Shown in pieces: positions 1 through 7,722 of a stretch of DNA of 64,000 nucleotides (its first letter is position 1; each line of letters begins with the position of its first letter). Source of the DNA: Microbacterium barkeri. GTDB taxonomy: Bacteria; Actinomycetota; Actinomycetes; Actinomycetales; Microbacteriaceae. The notes beneath the pieces were generated by a model that worked only from the letters and a program-made list of their open reading frames with translations, was not told the origin of the DNA and ran no database searches. Location of the stretch: NCBI RefSeq assembly GCF_027921765.1, contig NZ_BSEJ01000015.1, positions 1 through 64,000 of the forward strand. The letters run 5' to 3'. The translations under genes were made by a program, and so were the position numbers.

Positions 1-336
1 AACCAGCCGAAGCTGGACGAGGATAATTTGGCATTTGACAAGTGCACGCTGTTGAGTTCTCAAGGATCAGACGCACCCAGCCCCACGACTCCCGCCGTGG
101 CCCTCTGGGGCAACTTCTCTATCTTAGCCGCTCTCTCACCAGGATGCGAATCCGACACGCCGTGTCGATCGCAGCCGCTCGAGAGAACGACCGCCACCCC
201 TTCGAGTCGACGCACGAGTGCGTCTCTTCTTCGAGGCGGTTTCTGTCGCAGACCTGGGGCGGGGAACCTTCCGGCTCAACCTCACCGCTTGGCGGCGACA
301 AGGGAATACATTACGCGGATCGGAGGAGGTGGGCAA
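1..336 (-). promoter_or_regulatory. rRNA operon leader region (16S rRNA gene off the left edge)
   Basis: Read on the minus strand, this stretch ends in the leader that precedes 16S rRNA in Microbacteriaceae. Positions 70-51 read CTGATCCTTGAGAACTCAAC, which fits an actinobacterial boxA-type antitermination element. Positions 16-3 form a 5-bp hairpin with a TTCG tetraloop (CCAGC/GCTGG), plausibly a processing or nut-like stem. Transcription would run off the left end, so the 16S gene itself is not in the window. A further -10-like TAAGAT lies at 126-121, with a poor -35 (TTCGCA, 18-bp spacer). The longest plus-strand frames here are antisense artefacts. Recognition rests on remembered leader sequences of the family. 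Confidence 0.72.
308..336 (-). promoter_or_regulatory. Upstream rRNA operon promoter
   Basis: The minus strand carries TTGCCC at 336-331, a 17-bp spacer and TAATGT at 313-308, a good housekeeping-sigma match pointing at the rRNA leader. It lies about 240 bp upstream of the boxA-like element. rRNA operons in actinobacteria commonly have several tandem promoters, and the TAAGAT at 126-121 may be a second one. Assignment to the rRNA operon is inferred from orientation and the leader downstream. Confidence 0.55.
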
Positions 337-428
337 ACCGAGGCCTGCGTCGGGCGTGTCGCGCTCCTGCGCCGAGGCGGGGCGGCCGCCATCGCCACCG
401 CCCCGCCTCTCCCCAGCGTCCCCAGCTG

Positions 429-1070
429 TCAGTAGGCGACCGTGAAGCGCTTGCGGTGGTGCTTCGGCGCCTCGATCTCATCCACGATCGCGAGCGCGAG
501 GTCGGCACCCGAGATGAACGACTCACCGTCCTCGTCCACGAGAAGCACGTCGCCGCCGAGACGGTACGTGCCCTTCGCCTCGCCGGGGTTGAATGCGCCG
601 AACCCGCCCGCGGGGCTGATGAAGAACCAGTCCAGGTCCTCGGGCGAGGCCTTGAGCGCCTCCAGGACATCCGTCATCTCAAGGGCCTCTGCCTTGAACG
701 CCTCCGGGAATCCGCTGTCGAGCACGCGAGGCCCGCCCTCCGACACGTGCAGCGACCCTGCGCCGCCGATCACGCCGATCCGCGTGCCGGCCGCGCGCGC
801 GGCCTCGGCCAGCTGGGCGATGGCAGGCGCGACCGCGCCCTCCATGTCGCCCCGCGGGGCGACGGCGCTGATCACCACGTCGGCATCCGCGACGGCCTGC
901 TTCACCGTGTCGGCATCGGCGATCGACCCCGTCCGGTACTCGACGCCCTCGATCGTCGTCGCGGGAACCGACCGGCTGTACGAGATCACCTCGTGTCCGC
1001 GCCCCACGGCGTTCTCGACGATGTGCCCTCCGGCGAAGCCGGTTCCTCCGAAGACGGCGATACGTGTCAT
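429..1070 (-). CDS. NAD(P)-binding oxidoreductase (atypical short-chain dehydrogenase)
   Basis: This 213-residue Rossmann protein begins MTRIAVFGGTGFAGGHI, with the glycine-rich dinucleotide loop near residues 8-14. It matches the NAD(P)H-binding, NmrA/YwnB-like group of quinone reductase or epimerase-like proteins. The start at 1070 is chosen because AGGAGG sits 7-8 bases upstream; a start 12 codons earlier has no such site. The gene is divergent from an HxlR regulator, a common pairing in which the regulator controls the reductase in response to quinone or electrophile stress. The substrate cannot be told from sequence. There is no membrane segment or signal peptide, so it should be cytosolic. 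Confidence 0.8.
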   Translation of the reverse strand: MTRIAVFGGTGFAGGHIVENAVGRGHEVISYSRSVPATTIEGVEYRTGSIADADTVKQAVADADVVISAVAPRGDMEGAVAPAIAQLAEAARAAGTRIGVIGGAGSLHVSEGGPRVLDSGFPEAFKAEALEMTDVLEALKASPEDLDWFFISPAGGFGAFNPGEAKGTYRLGGDVLLVDEDGESFISGADLALAIVDEIEAPKHHRKRFTVAY

Positions 1071-1194
1071 CTGGATGTCCTCCTGTAGTCGGTCCGCGGC
1101 GATCACCGCGCAATAGTCACTCTAGGAGAGCCTGTTACTGTGGGGAAGCAGGCACTTTTCCGTGCCCTGGTCACCGCGACGTAAGTGAGGCGTG

Positions 1195-1551
1195 ATGGAC
1201 GCGTGGAATCCCTACGCCAAGGACTGCCCCAGCCGGCAGCTGCTCGACCGCATCGGCGACCGATGGACCGCTCTCGTCCTCGGCACGCTCGAGGACGGGC
1301 CGCTTCGCTTCTCTGAGGTCGCCCGCCGCATCGAGGGCATCTCGCAGAAGATGCTCACGCAGACGCTCCGTGCACTGGAGCGCGACGGACTCGTGACGCG
1401 GACCGTGTACGCCGAGGTGCCGCCGCGCGTGGTCTACGAGCTGTCCGACCTCGGACGCAGCCTGCGCGAGCCGCTGCGCGCGCTGGAGACCTGGGCGACG
1501 ACGCACATGCCCGACGTGCTCGAGGCGCGCCAGCAGGCCGACGCCGCCTGA
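1195..1551 (+). CDS. HxlR-family winged-helix transcriptional regulator
   Basis: The 118-residue protein is a single HxlR-type winged helix. It has an N-terminal Cys-Pro (KDCPSRQLLDRIGDRW), the typical WT-x-LVLGTL helix, and the recognition segment GISQKMLTQTLRALERDGLV. The N-terminal Cys is where many HxlR proteins sense quinones or electrophiles. An adjoining GTG at 1192 could serve as start instead; only a weak GTGAGG lies upstream. The 124-bp gap to the divergent reductase gene must hold both promoters and probably the operator, so autoregulation and control of that reductase are inferred. Confidence 0.82.
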   Translation: MDAWNPYAKDCPSRQLLDRIGDRWTALVLGTLEDGPLRFSEVARRIEGISQKMLTQTLRALERDGLVTRTVYAEVPPRVVYELSDLGRSLREPLRALETWATTHMPDVLEARQQADAA

Positions 1552-1565
1552 CGCCACCGGACGCC

Positions 1566-2675
1566 TCAGGACAGCAGCGACCGGATCGTCTCGGCCGCCT
1601 TGAGCCCCGAGCCGCTGAGCATGACGACCGTCGTCTCGCTGTCACGGATCGCCCCGCGCGCGACGAGCTCGTCGAAGGCGGCCGCGGCGAGCGCGCTGGT
1701 CGGCTCGGCGAACAGCCCGCGATCGCACAGCGCGCGCAGGGCGGCGACGATGCCCTCCTCCGAGATCGCGAGAGCCGCGCCATCCGTCTCGCGGAGCGCC
1801 TGCAGCATCTGGTCGAGGCGGAGAGGCGATCGGATGGCCGTGCCCTCGGCGATCGTCGGCGCATGCGCGTGCCGCTCTCCCGAGAGCGCGGCGACCACCG
1901 GGGAGCATCCCCGGGGCTGCGCGGCGAACAGCCGCGGCATCCGCTCGATCTGACCGGCGGAATGCAGCTCGCGGAAGCCGAGCCAGCACCCGAGCAGGCT
2001 GCTCCCGGCGCCGACCGGCACGATGACGTTGTCGGGCGCGCGGAACCCGAGGTCCTCCCAGAGCTCGTAGGCGAGCGTCTTCGTCCCCTCGAGGAAGAGG
2101 GCCTGCCAGTTGTGGCTCGCGTAGAACGTCTCGTCGGATGCGCGGATCGCCGCTTCCTGAGAGGCCTCCCGCGGCCCGTCGACGAGCTCGACCTCGGCAC
2201 CGTATGCGCGCACCTGCGCGATCTTCGCGGGAGACGTCGAGGCCGGCGCGAAGATGCGCACCCCCATCCCGCCGGCCGCGCCGTACCCGGCGATCGACGA
2301 TCCGCCGTTCCCGGAGCTGTCCTCGAGCACGGCCTCGACTCCGCGCTCGCGCAGGTACGACAGCATGACGCTCGATCCGCGGTCCTTGAAGCTCCCCGTC
2401 GGGCTGAACCACTCGAGCTTGAAGAGCGGACGATGACGCCCCCACTCCCGCTCCACGAGCGGCGTGCACCCCTCGCCGAGCGTGATCGGATGCGCGATGT
2501 CGACGGGGAGCGCGGCGTGATACCGCCAGAGCGAGCGCTCGCGCGTCTCGATCTCGTCGCGGGCGATCCCGCGCTGCGCACTCACCATGAGGGGCCGCCC
2601 CGCGTCGGAGCGCCAGCGCGGCGTGTCCAGACCATAGGCGCGGCCGTCGACAGGATCCACGTACACGGCGACCAT
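1566..2675 (-). CDS. Threonine-synthase-like pyridoxal-phosphate enzyme
   Basis: The 369-residue protein is a fold-type II PLP enzyme. The Schiff-base lysine lies in PTGSFKDRGS, the phosphate-binding loop is SSGNGGSS rather than a tetraglycine, and the C-terminal MLSGSGLK matches the cofactor N1-contact region of threonine synthases. An N-terminal segment (GRAYGLDTPRWRSDAG) resembles the lead-in of threonine-synthase-like proteins. It stands alone, without hom or thrB, so it may be a paralogue acting on another amino acid rather than the biosynthetic ThrC. The start is supported by a GAGGGG site upstream. Cytosolic. Confidence 0.75.
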   Translation of the reverse strand: MVAVYVDPVDGRAYGLDTPRWRSDAGRPLMVSAQRGIARDEIETRERSLWRYHAALPVDIAHPITLGEGCTPLVEREWGRHRPLFKLEWFSPTGSFKDRGSSVMLSYLRERGVEAVLEDSSGNGGSSIAGYGAAGGMGVRIFAPASTSPAKIAQVRAYGAEVELVDGPREASQEAAIRASDETFYASHNWQALFLEGTKTLAYELWEDLGFRAPDNVIVPVGAGSSLLGCWLGFRELHSAGQIERMPRLFAAQPRGCSPVVAALSGERHAHAPTIAEGTAIRSPLRLDQMLQALRETDGAALAISEEGIVAALRALCDRGLFAEPTSALAAAAFDELVARGAIRDSETTVVMLSGSGLKAAETIRSLLS

Positions 2676-2722
2676 GTCATCCCCTCTCGGATGCTCGGAC
2701 GAGCAGACTATCGAGCGGGGAG

Positions 2723-4096
2723 TCAGATGCTGTCGCGGTACTCTTCGATCGGCGCACCCGGCGTGCCATCCGAGTACGCGACGCGGATCAGGGGATTGCT
2801 CAGCTTGAGGTCGACGAGCGACCTGCCCAGCGTGATCGACGCAGCACCGGAGCCGCCGAACGTGACCGAGCCCGCGGCGGACCCGCCGTAGGTGACGGTC
2901 GCCGTCGATCCGGGCTCGCCGACCACCGAGAGCGTGTAGCTTCCGAGCACCTTGATTCCCAAGAGGCTGAGCGTGTAGTTCTCGCTCAGCCCGGCGAACC
3001 GGAGGGGATCGGGTGCCGGGGCCGGCGGTTCGCTCGTGGGCGGCGGAGAGGGCTCACTCGTGGGAGGAAGACTCGGGCTCGGCGGCTGTGAGGGCTCGCT
3101 CGTGGGCGGCGTCGAAGGCTCCTCGCTCGGCTCGGACGGCTCGCTCGGCTCGGATGGCGACGGCTCAGCGGGCTCAGACGGCTCGCGAGTCGGCGAGGGC
3201 TCAGACGGCTCGGACGGCTCGCGCGTGGGCGCAGGCTCCGAGGGCTCCCGGGTGGGCGAGGGCTCGGAAGGCTCGCGCGTCGGAGACGGGTCCGATGGCT
3301 CCCTCGTCGGAGACGGCTCGGACGGCTCCCGCGTTGGCGAGGGGTCGGATGGATCGCTCGGCTCGCGCGACGGCTGCGGCTTCGTCGTCGGAGACGGGTC
3401 GTCGAGATCGAAATCGAAGTCGGGCCACCACGGGAAGGGGCTCGGGCTCGAGTCCTGGTCCTCGTCCCCATGGTCGTCTCGGCCGCCCCGGTCGTCGTGC
3501 CCCTCTCGGTCGTCGCCGTCGCGCTCGTCCTGGGGGTCATCGCCGCCGCCGTTGTCGTCGCCTCCGCCGCCGGAGCGATCGTCGGGCTCATCCGAGCGCA
3601 GGTCGTCAGGAAGCGTCGACGGCAGGATCCCGAGCGGCTCGAGGTCATCGGCGGGCGGCTCGACCACCTCGACGGCGAGTCCGCCCTCGCCGTCCGCCTC
3701 GGGGGTGCCCGCGTAGGTCCCCTGCTGTGCCTCAGCGAAGGTGAAGCCCGACCCGAGGAGCGTCCCGCCGCCGCCTCCCGGAGTGAACGCGGTCGCCACG
3801 GCGGCGATCACCGCAGCCGCCGTGCCTGCGGCGACGAGCTGACCCGCGCGGAACGACGATCCGTTCGCGGCGTCCTCGGTGCGCACGGGCGTGACCGGCG
3901 CCGCGAACGGCAGAGCCGCGATGCCCGAGGCACCGCCGCGGCGCGGAGCGGACCCGTACGACGGCAGGATGAGCGGCGTCACGGGCGCCGTGTCGAGACG
4001 GCGCACGGGCACCGCCTCCGGGAGGCGGTCCCGACGACTCCGACGCGCGCCGCCATGCGAAGACGCGGCAACGGCGTCGTCTTCGCCAGCGGTCAT
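2723..4096 (-). CDS. Proline-rich, single-pass surface protein
   Basis: No family was recognised for this 457-residue protein. The N-terminal ~85 residues are basic and probably cytoplasmic. A hydrophobic Ala/Val segment (QLVAAGTAAAVIAAVATAF) should span the membrane. Next come an acidic Gly/Asp stretch and about 130 residues of PTREPSEPS-type repeats, then a Gly/Ser/Thr-rich ~95-residue C-terminal domain that looks beta-rich. The repeat would act as a rigid stalk carrying that domain through the peptidoglycan. The start at 4096 is preferred because GGAGAG lies 7 bases upstream; an ATG at 4114 has no such site. There is no LPXTG-type signal. Confidence 0.6.
   Translation of the reverse strand: MTAGEDDAVAASSHGGARRSRRDRLPEAVPVRRLDTAPVTPLILPSYGSAPRRGGASGIAALPFAAPVTPVRTEDAANGSSFRAGQLVAAGTAAAVIAAVATAFTPGGGGGTLLGSGFTFAEAQQGTYAGTPEADGEGGLAVEVVEPPADDLEPLGILPSTLPDDLRSDEPDDRSGGGGDDNGGGDDPQDERDGDDREGHDDRGGRDDHGDEDQDSSPSPFPWWPDFDFDLDDPSPTTKPQPSREPSDPSDPSPTREPSEPSPTREPSDPSPTREPSEPSPTREPSEPAPTREPSEPSEPSPTREPSEPAEPSPSEPSEPSEPSEEPSTPPTSEPSQPPSPSLPPTSEPSPPPTSEPPAPAPDPLRFAGLSENYTLSLLGIKVLGSYTLSVVGEPGSTATVTYGGSAAGSVTFGGSGAASITLGRSLVDLKLSNPLIRVAYSDGTPGAPIEEYRDSI
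3015..3395 (-). repeat. In-frame Pro-Ser/Thr-Glu repeat tract
   Basis: The tract encodes degenerate units around PTREPSEPS (eight TREP/SREP cores) that grade into PSEPSEPS and PPTSEP units inside the surface protein. Unit length varies in multiples of three, so the frame is kept. Such tracts expand and contract readily and are likely to vary in length between strains. They are coding repeats, not a CRISPR array: there are no unique spacers of constant length. Confidence 0.75.
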
Positions 4097-4273
4097 AGCT
4101 GCTCTCCGTGCCATCCGGTCGCGGACCCGCAGTCAGGGCCACGTCTTCCCCCGTGCCAGCCGGCACAGAACACCGGTATTCTAACCAGCCGTCATCTCGG
4201 CGCAAGGAATCGCGTCCTCGCGCCGGCTGTCAAGCGCTGGGCGGCGGCGAACGGGGCCTCCTAGCCTGAGCGG

Positions 4274-5818
4274 ATGATCGACCTCACGGCGCCCACGGGA
4301 CACGAACCGGCATTGCGCGCGCTTCCGCGAGCGGACGGCACACCACCTCGCGCGCTCGTGCTCGGGGCGACGGGCTATGTCGGCGGCAGACTGACGCCGC
4401 GGCTCGTCGCAGCCGGATACCGCGTGCGCGTGCTCGTGAGAGACGCCGCTCGTGCACGATCGCTGCCGTGGGGCGACGAGGTGGAGATCGTCGAGGGCTC
4501 CGCTGCCGAGGCGAGCGCGGTCGCGCGTGCATGCGACGACGTCGATGTGCTGTTCTACCTCGTCCACTCCATGGGAGCCGGCCGGGGATTCGAGCGCGCA
4601 GACGAGCTCGCGGCGCAGACCGTCGGGAAGGCGGCGGCCACGGCCGGTGTCCGCCGCCTCGTCTATCTCGGCGGGCTGCATCCCGCCGATGCCGAGCTCT
4701 CACCGCACCTCCGCTCGCGCGTCGCCGTCGGCGAGATCCTCCTCAACTCGGGGGTGCCGACTCTGGTGCTGCAGGCGGGCGTCGTTATCGGCTCCGGCTC
4801 GGCATCATTCGAGATGATCCGCCATCTCACCGAGGTCCTCCCGTACATGCCCGCGCCGCGCTGGGTGCGGAACCGCATCCAGCCGATCGCGATCCGCGAT
4901 GTGCTCCACTACCTGCTCGGAGCCGCACGGGCTCCCAGCGGGATCAGCCGTGCGATCGACATCGGCGGTCCTGACGTGCTCCGATACGGGCAGATGATGA
5001 ACGGCTACGCGATCGAGGCGGGGCTGCGCCAGCGCGCCATCGCCGCGCTGCCCGTGCTCACGCCGACCCTCGCATCTCACTGGGTGAACCTGGTCACTCC
5101 GGTGCCGCGTGCGATCGCGCGCCCGCTGATCGCGTCGCTTCAGAACGAGTGCATCGTGAAGGACGGCGTGCCCGACGACCTCATCCCGCCTCCCGCAGGC
5201 GGGCTGACGCCGTATCGCGAGGCGGTGCGCCTCGCGCTCGGCCGACTCGACGCGGACCGTGTCGAGACGAGCTGGCAGGACGCCGAGGTCTCCGGCGCAC
5301 CGAGCGACCCGCTGCCGAGCGACCCCGAATGGGCCGGCCGCACCGTCTTCACCGATGAGCGCGAACGCTGCACGCGCGCCTCGGCCGAGGACGTCTGGGA
5401 GATCGTGCTCGGCATCGGGGGCGAGAACGGCTGGTACTCCTCACCCGTCCTCTGGGCGGCGCGGGGCTGGATGGACCGGGTTGCGGGCGGGGTCGGACTG
5501 CGGCGCGGGCGGCGCTCCCGCAGCGCGGCTCGCGTCGGCGACGCGATCGACTTCTGGCGTGTCGAAGCGATCGAGGACGGCCGTCTCCTGCGGCTGCGGG
5601 CGGAGATGAAGGTCCCGGGTGCCGCGTGGCTCGAGCTGGGGGTCGAGCCGGACGGCGCCGGCGCCCGGTACCGGCAGCGAGCGGTGTTCTTCCCGCGCGG
5701 TCTCGCCGGACGCCTCTACTGGCTTGCCGTCCTGCCCTTCCACGGATTCATCTTCGCGGGGATGGCCGAGCGCATCACGGCGGCTGCGGAGGCGCTCGGC
5801 GGCCTCAGCGCCCGATGA
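4274..5818 (+). CDS. NAD(P)-binding epimerase-like protein fused to a DUF2867 domain
   Basis: The 514-residue protein has an N-terminal extended Rossmann domain (about residues 25-320) with LGATGYVGGRL near 30-40. A C-terminal DUF2867 domain covers about residues 360-505 and belongs to the START/SRPBCC-like ligand-binding group. This two-domain layout is common in actinobacteria; its substrate is unknown. It lacks a clear catalytic YxxxK, so it may bind rather than turn over a nucleotide-sugar-like ligand. The start directly follows TAGCCT plus six bases, a leaderless layout. It is divergent from the proline-rich surface protein, with about 180 bp between. Confidence 0.75.
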   Translation: MIDLTAPTGHEPALRALPRADGTPPRALVLGATGYVGGRLTPRLVAAGYRVRVLVRDAARARSLPWGDEVEIVEGSAAEASAVARACDDVDVLFYLVHSMGAGRGFERADELAAQTVGKAAATAGVRRLVYLGGLHPADAELSPHLRSRVAVGEILLNSGVPTLVLQAGVVIGSGSASFEMIRHLTEVLPYMPAPRWVRNRIQPIAIRDVLHYLLGAARAPSGISRAIDIGGPDVLRYGQMMNGYAIEAGLRQRAIAALPVLTPTLASHWVNLVTPVPRAIARPLIASLQNECIVKDGVPDDLIPPPAGGLTPYREAVRLALGRLDADRVETSWQDAEVSGAPSDPLPSDPEWAGRTVFTDERERCTRASAEDVWEIVLGIGGENGWYSSPVLWAARGWMDRVAGGVGLRRGRRSRSAARVGDAIDFWRVEAIEDGRLLRLRAEMKVPGAAWLELGVEPDGAGARYRQRAVFFPRGLAGRLYWLAVLPFHGFIFAGMAERITAAAEALGGLSAR

Positions 5819-5917
5819 CACTCGCGACGGCGCCGACCGCGACGGGCACGGCGAGCAGCGCCAGAAGCGCTGCCCGCCGCAGCCGTGTCGCGAGTCGCGC
5901 GCCGTCTGCGCGAGGGC

Positions 5918-6550
5918 TCAGCTCGCCGCCGGGACGATGAGGCCCGACGTCGCCGTGCGCGCGGCCTCGAAGCGGCGCTGCACGTCGGCCCAGTTGACGA
6001 CCTCCCAGAACGCCTTCACGTAGTCCGCGCGCACGTTCTGGTAGTCGAGGTAGTACGCGTGCTCCCACACGTCGAGCTGGAGAAGCGGCGTGACGCCAAG
6101 GGGCGCGTTGCCCTGCTGGTCGAACAGCTGGAAGATCACGGGACGCGCGCCGACCGAGTCCCACGCGAGCACCGACCATCCCGAGCCCTGCACGCCGAGA
6201 GCCGTCGCGGTGAAGTGCGCGCGGAAGCCGTCGATCGAGCCGAACGCGTCCTCGAGCGCGGCCGCGAGCTCGCCCTCGGGCGCTCCGCCGCCATCCGGCG
6301 ACATGTTCTGCCAGAACACGCTGTGGTTGATGTGACCGCCGAGGTTGAACGCGAGGTCCTTCTCGAGCTTGTTCACGTTGGCGAGGCTGTTCGTCTCGCG
6401 CGCCTCGGCGAGCTGCTCGAGCGCCGTGTTCGCACCCGTGACGTAGGCCTGGTGGTGCTTCGAGTGGTGCAGCTCCATGATGCGCGCCGAGATGTGCGGC
6501 GCGAGCGCAGAGTAGTCGTAGGGAAGATCGGGCAGTGCGTATGCGGGCAT
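5918..6550 (-). CDS. sodA: Superoxide dismutase, probably manganese type
   Basis: The 210-residue protein has the full Fe/Mn superoxide dismutase pattern. Metal ligands are visible at His28 (MELHHSKHH), His76 (GGHINHSVFW), Asp160 and His164 (LDVWEHAYY). Gly71-Gly72 before the second His, and Gln146 in DQQGN, follow the manganese-type arrangement, so Mn is favoured over Fe. It converts superoxide to peroxide in the cytosol. The flavin reductase gene and soxR lie upstream on the same strand with the redox-responsive promoter between them, so co-regulation with that set is plausible but not shown. Confidence 0.93.
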   Translation of the reverse strand: MPAYALPDLPYDYSALAPHISARIMELHHSKHHQAYVTGANTALEQLAEARETNSLANVNKLEKDLAFNLGGHINHSVFWQNMSPDGGGAPEGELAAALEDAFGSIDGFRAHFTATALGVQGSGWSVLAWDSVGARPVIFQLFDQQGNAPLGVTPLLQLDVWEHAYYLDYQNVRADYVKAFWEVVNWADVQRRFEAARTATSGLIVPAAS

Positions 6551-6577
6551 CGTTTCCTTCTCTCTGGGTGGGTGCGG

Positions 6578-7072
6578 TCAGCCGACCGCGGTGGGGTTGA
6601 GGACGTGGAAGGCGCGATCGAAGTAGACGACCGGCTCGCCGGCCTCCCCTTCGATCACGTCGAGGACTTCAGCGAGGACCAGGGAGGACGCGCCCACGGG
6701 GGTCACCTGCAGAGGCCGGCAGCGCAGCGCGAAGCGCGCCGACGGGAGGTAGGGCTCGCCCGTCTCGAGCGTCGACCACCCCTGCTCGGGAGTGAAGCGG
6801 TCGGCGCCGGTGATCGCGAAGGCCTGCGCGGTCTCGACGTGGCGCGCGGTGACGAGGTTCACGACGAACGACTCGGCGCGGAGGATGCCGCCGGCGCTCC
6901 CCCGCGACCGGGTCACGGAGAACGCGAGGGCGAGCGGGTCCAGTCCGACCGACGCGACGCTCGAGGCCGTGAGCCCCACGGGCCCCTCCGCGGTGCGAGC
7001 CGACACCACCGCGATCCCCGCCGGATGCAGACGGAACGCGGTCTTGAAGGCATCGACGGATGGGCTGTGCAT
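6578..7072 (-). CDS. Flavin reductase family protein under SoxR control
   Basis: The 164-residue protein is a FMN-binding split-barrel flavin reductase (PRAG...LTASSVASVGLDPLALAFSV region, then SFVVNLV). Members use NAD(P)H to supply reduced flavin to a partner oxygenase or act as stand-alone reductases. The start at 7072 is chosen because the -10 hexamer TACCGT (7084-7079) ends six bases before it, so the mRNA should begin at the ATG. A longer GTG-initiated version would overlap the operator. The gene lies directly below the SoxR-box promoter, so induction by redox-active compounds is inferred with fair confidence. Confidence 0.82.
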   Translation of the reverse strand: MHSPSVDAFKTAFRLHPAGIAVVSARTAEGPVGLTASSVASVGLDPLALAFSVTRSRGSAGGILRAESFVVNLVTARHVETAQAFAITGADRFTPEQGWSTLETGEPYLPSARFALRCRPLQVTPVGASSLVLAEVLDVIEGEAGEPVVYFDRAFHVLNPTAVG

Positions 7073-7078
7073 GCTTCG

Positions 7079-7109
7079 ACGGTAGAACCTCAGGTGCACT
7101 TGAGGTCAA
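7079..7109 (-). promoter_or_regulatory. SoxR box in a 19-bp-spacer promoter
   Basis: On the minus strand TTGACC (7109-7104) and TACCGT (7084-7079) are separated by 19 bp, the overlong spacer typical of MerR-family promoters. The spacer is filled by the near-perfect palindrome ACCTCAAGTGCACCTGAGGT (7106-7087), which closely matches the enterobacterial SoxR operator CCTCAAGTTAACTTGAGG. Oxidised SoxR would untwist this DNA to activate the flavin reductase gene. Confidence 0.85.
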
Positions 7110-7134
7110 ATCGGCGGCCGATCGCGGCGGACCC

Positions 7135-7602
7135 TCAGGAAGCGTCGTCGACGTCGAGCCGCCGCGCGCCCGCGCCCTCCTGGCCCAGCTCGTCGTCGGG
7201 GTTGAGCAGGCGACACGCGTTCATCGAGAGGCAGCCGCAGCCGATGCAGCCGGTCAGCTCGTGCTCGAGACGCTCGATCGCCTGCCGTCGGCGTTCCAGC
7301 ACGCGCTTCCACTCGCGCGAGGCCCGCTGCCAGTCCTCCTGCGTGGGCCGTCGGTCGAGCGGCACGTCGGCAAGCGCTCGGCGGACGTCGGCGAGCGGGA
7401 TGCCGAGCCGCTTCGCCACCGCGATGAGCGTGATGCGGCGGATCATGTGGCGACGGAACCGGCGCTGGTTTCCCGACGTGCGCGAGGCCGCGATGAGTCC
7501 GAGCTGCTCGTAGTAGTGCAGCGCTGACACGGCGACTCCGGTTCGCGCGCTCACTTCGCCGACCGTGAGCAGCTGCTCGGGATCGCGTTCGACCTCCGCC
7601 AT
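7135..7602 (-). CDS. soxR: Redox-sensitive transcriptional activator SoxR
   Basis: The 155-residue MerR-family protein has an N-terminal winged helix (LTVGEVSARTGVAVSALHYYE), a dimerisation helix and the [2Fe-2S] signature Cys119-x2-Cys122-x-Cys124-x5-Cys130. That spacing identifies SoxR rather than other MerR proteins. When oxidised by redox-cycling compounds the cluster switches on target promoters. The only SoxR box seen in the window is directly downstream, ahead of the flavin reductase gene, so the regulon starts next door. soxR itself has TACCCT ending six bases before its ATG, implying a leaderless transcript. The C-terminal tail of about 25 residues is acidic and variable. Confidence 0.95.
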   Translation of the reverse strand: MAEVERDPEQLLTVGEVSARTGVAVSALHYYEQLGLIAASRTSGNQRRFRRHMIRRITLIAVAKRLGIPLADVRRALADVPLDRRPTQEDWQRASREWKRVLERRRQAIERLEHELTGCIGCGCLSMNACRLLNPDDELGQEGAGARRLDVDDAS

Positions 7603-7722
7603 CCGTCCAGGGTAGAGCGCGCTCGCGCCATCCGATCGCCGGTCTCCTCCAACGTGAGAATTCCGGTAGCGTCGTCCGCGGCACCGCGTCGTGCCCTCCC
7701 GCGAACCCGATGAAGGGACACC

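Noticed and set aside
28-435. Plus-strand open frames of 135 to 348 codons starting in the first 50 bases
   Set aside because: They are antisense to the rRNA leader and to the NAD(P)-binding gene, with no family similarity or ribosome site. High GC keeps such frames open.
3015-3395. Repeat tract considered as a CRISPR array
   Set aside because: Repeats are contiguous, in frame and of variable length, with no unique spacers and no cas genes in the window.
5805-5917. Hydrophobic tail frame ALLALLAVPVAVGAVASVIGR on the minus strand after sodA
   Set aside because: It looks like a small membrane peptide, but no ATG or well-placed GTG opens it; the frame only continues from shadow sequence inside sodA.
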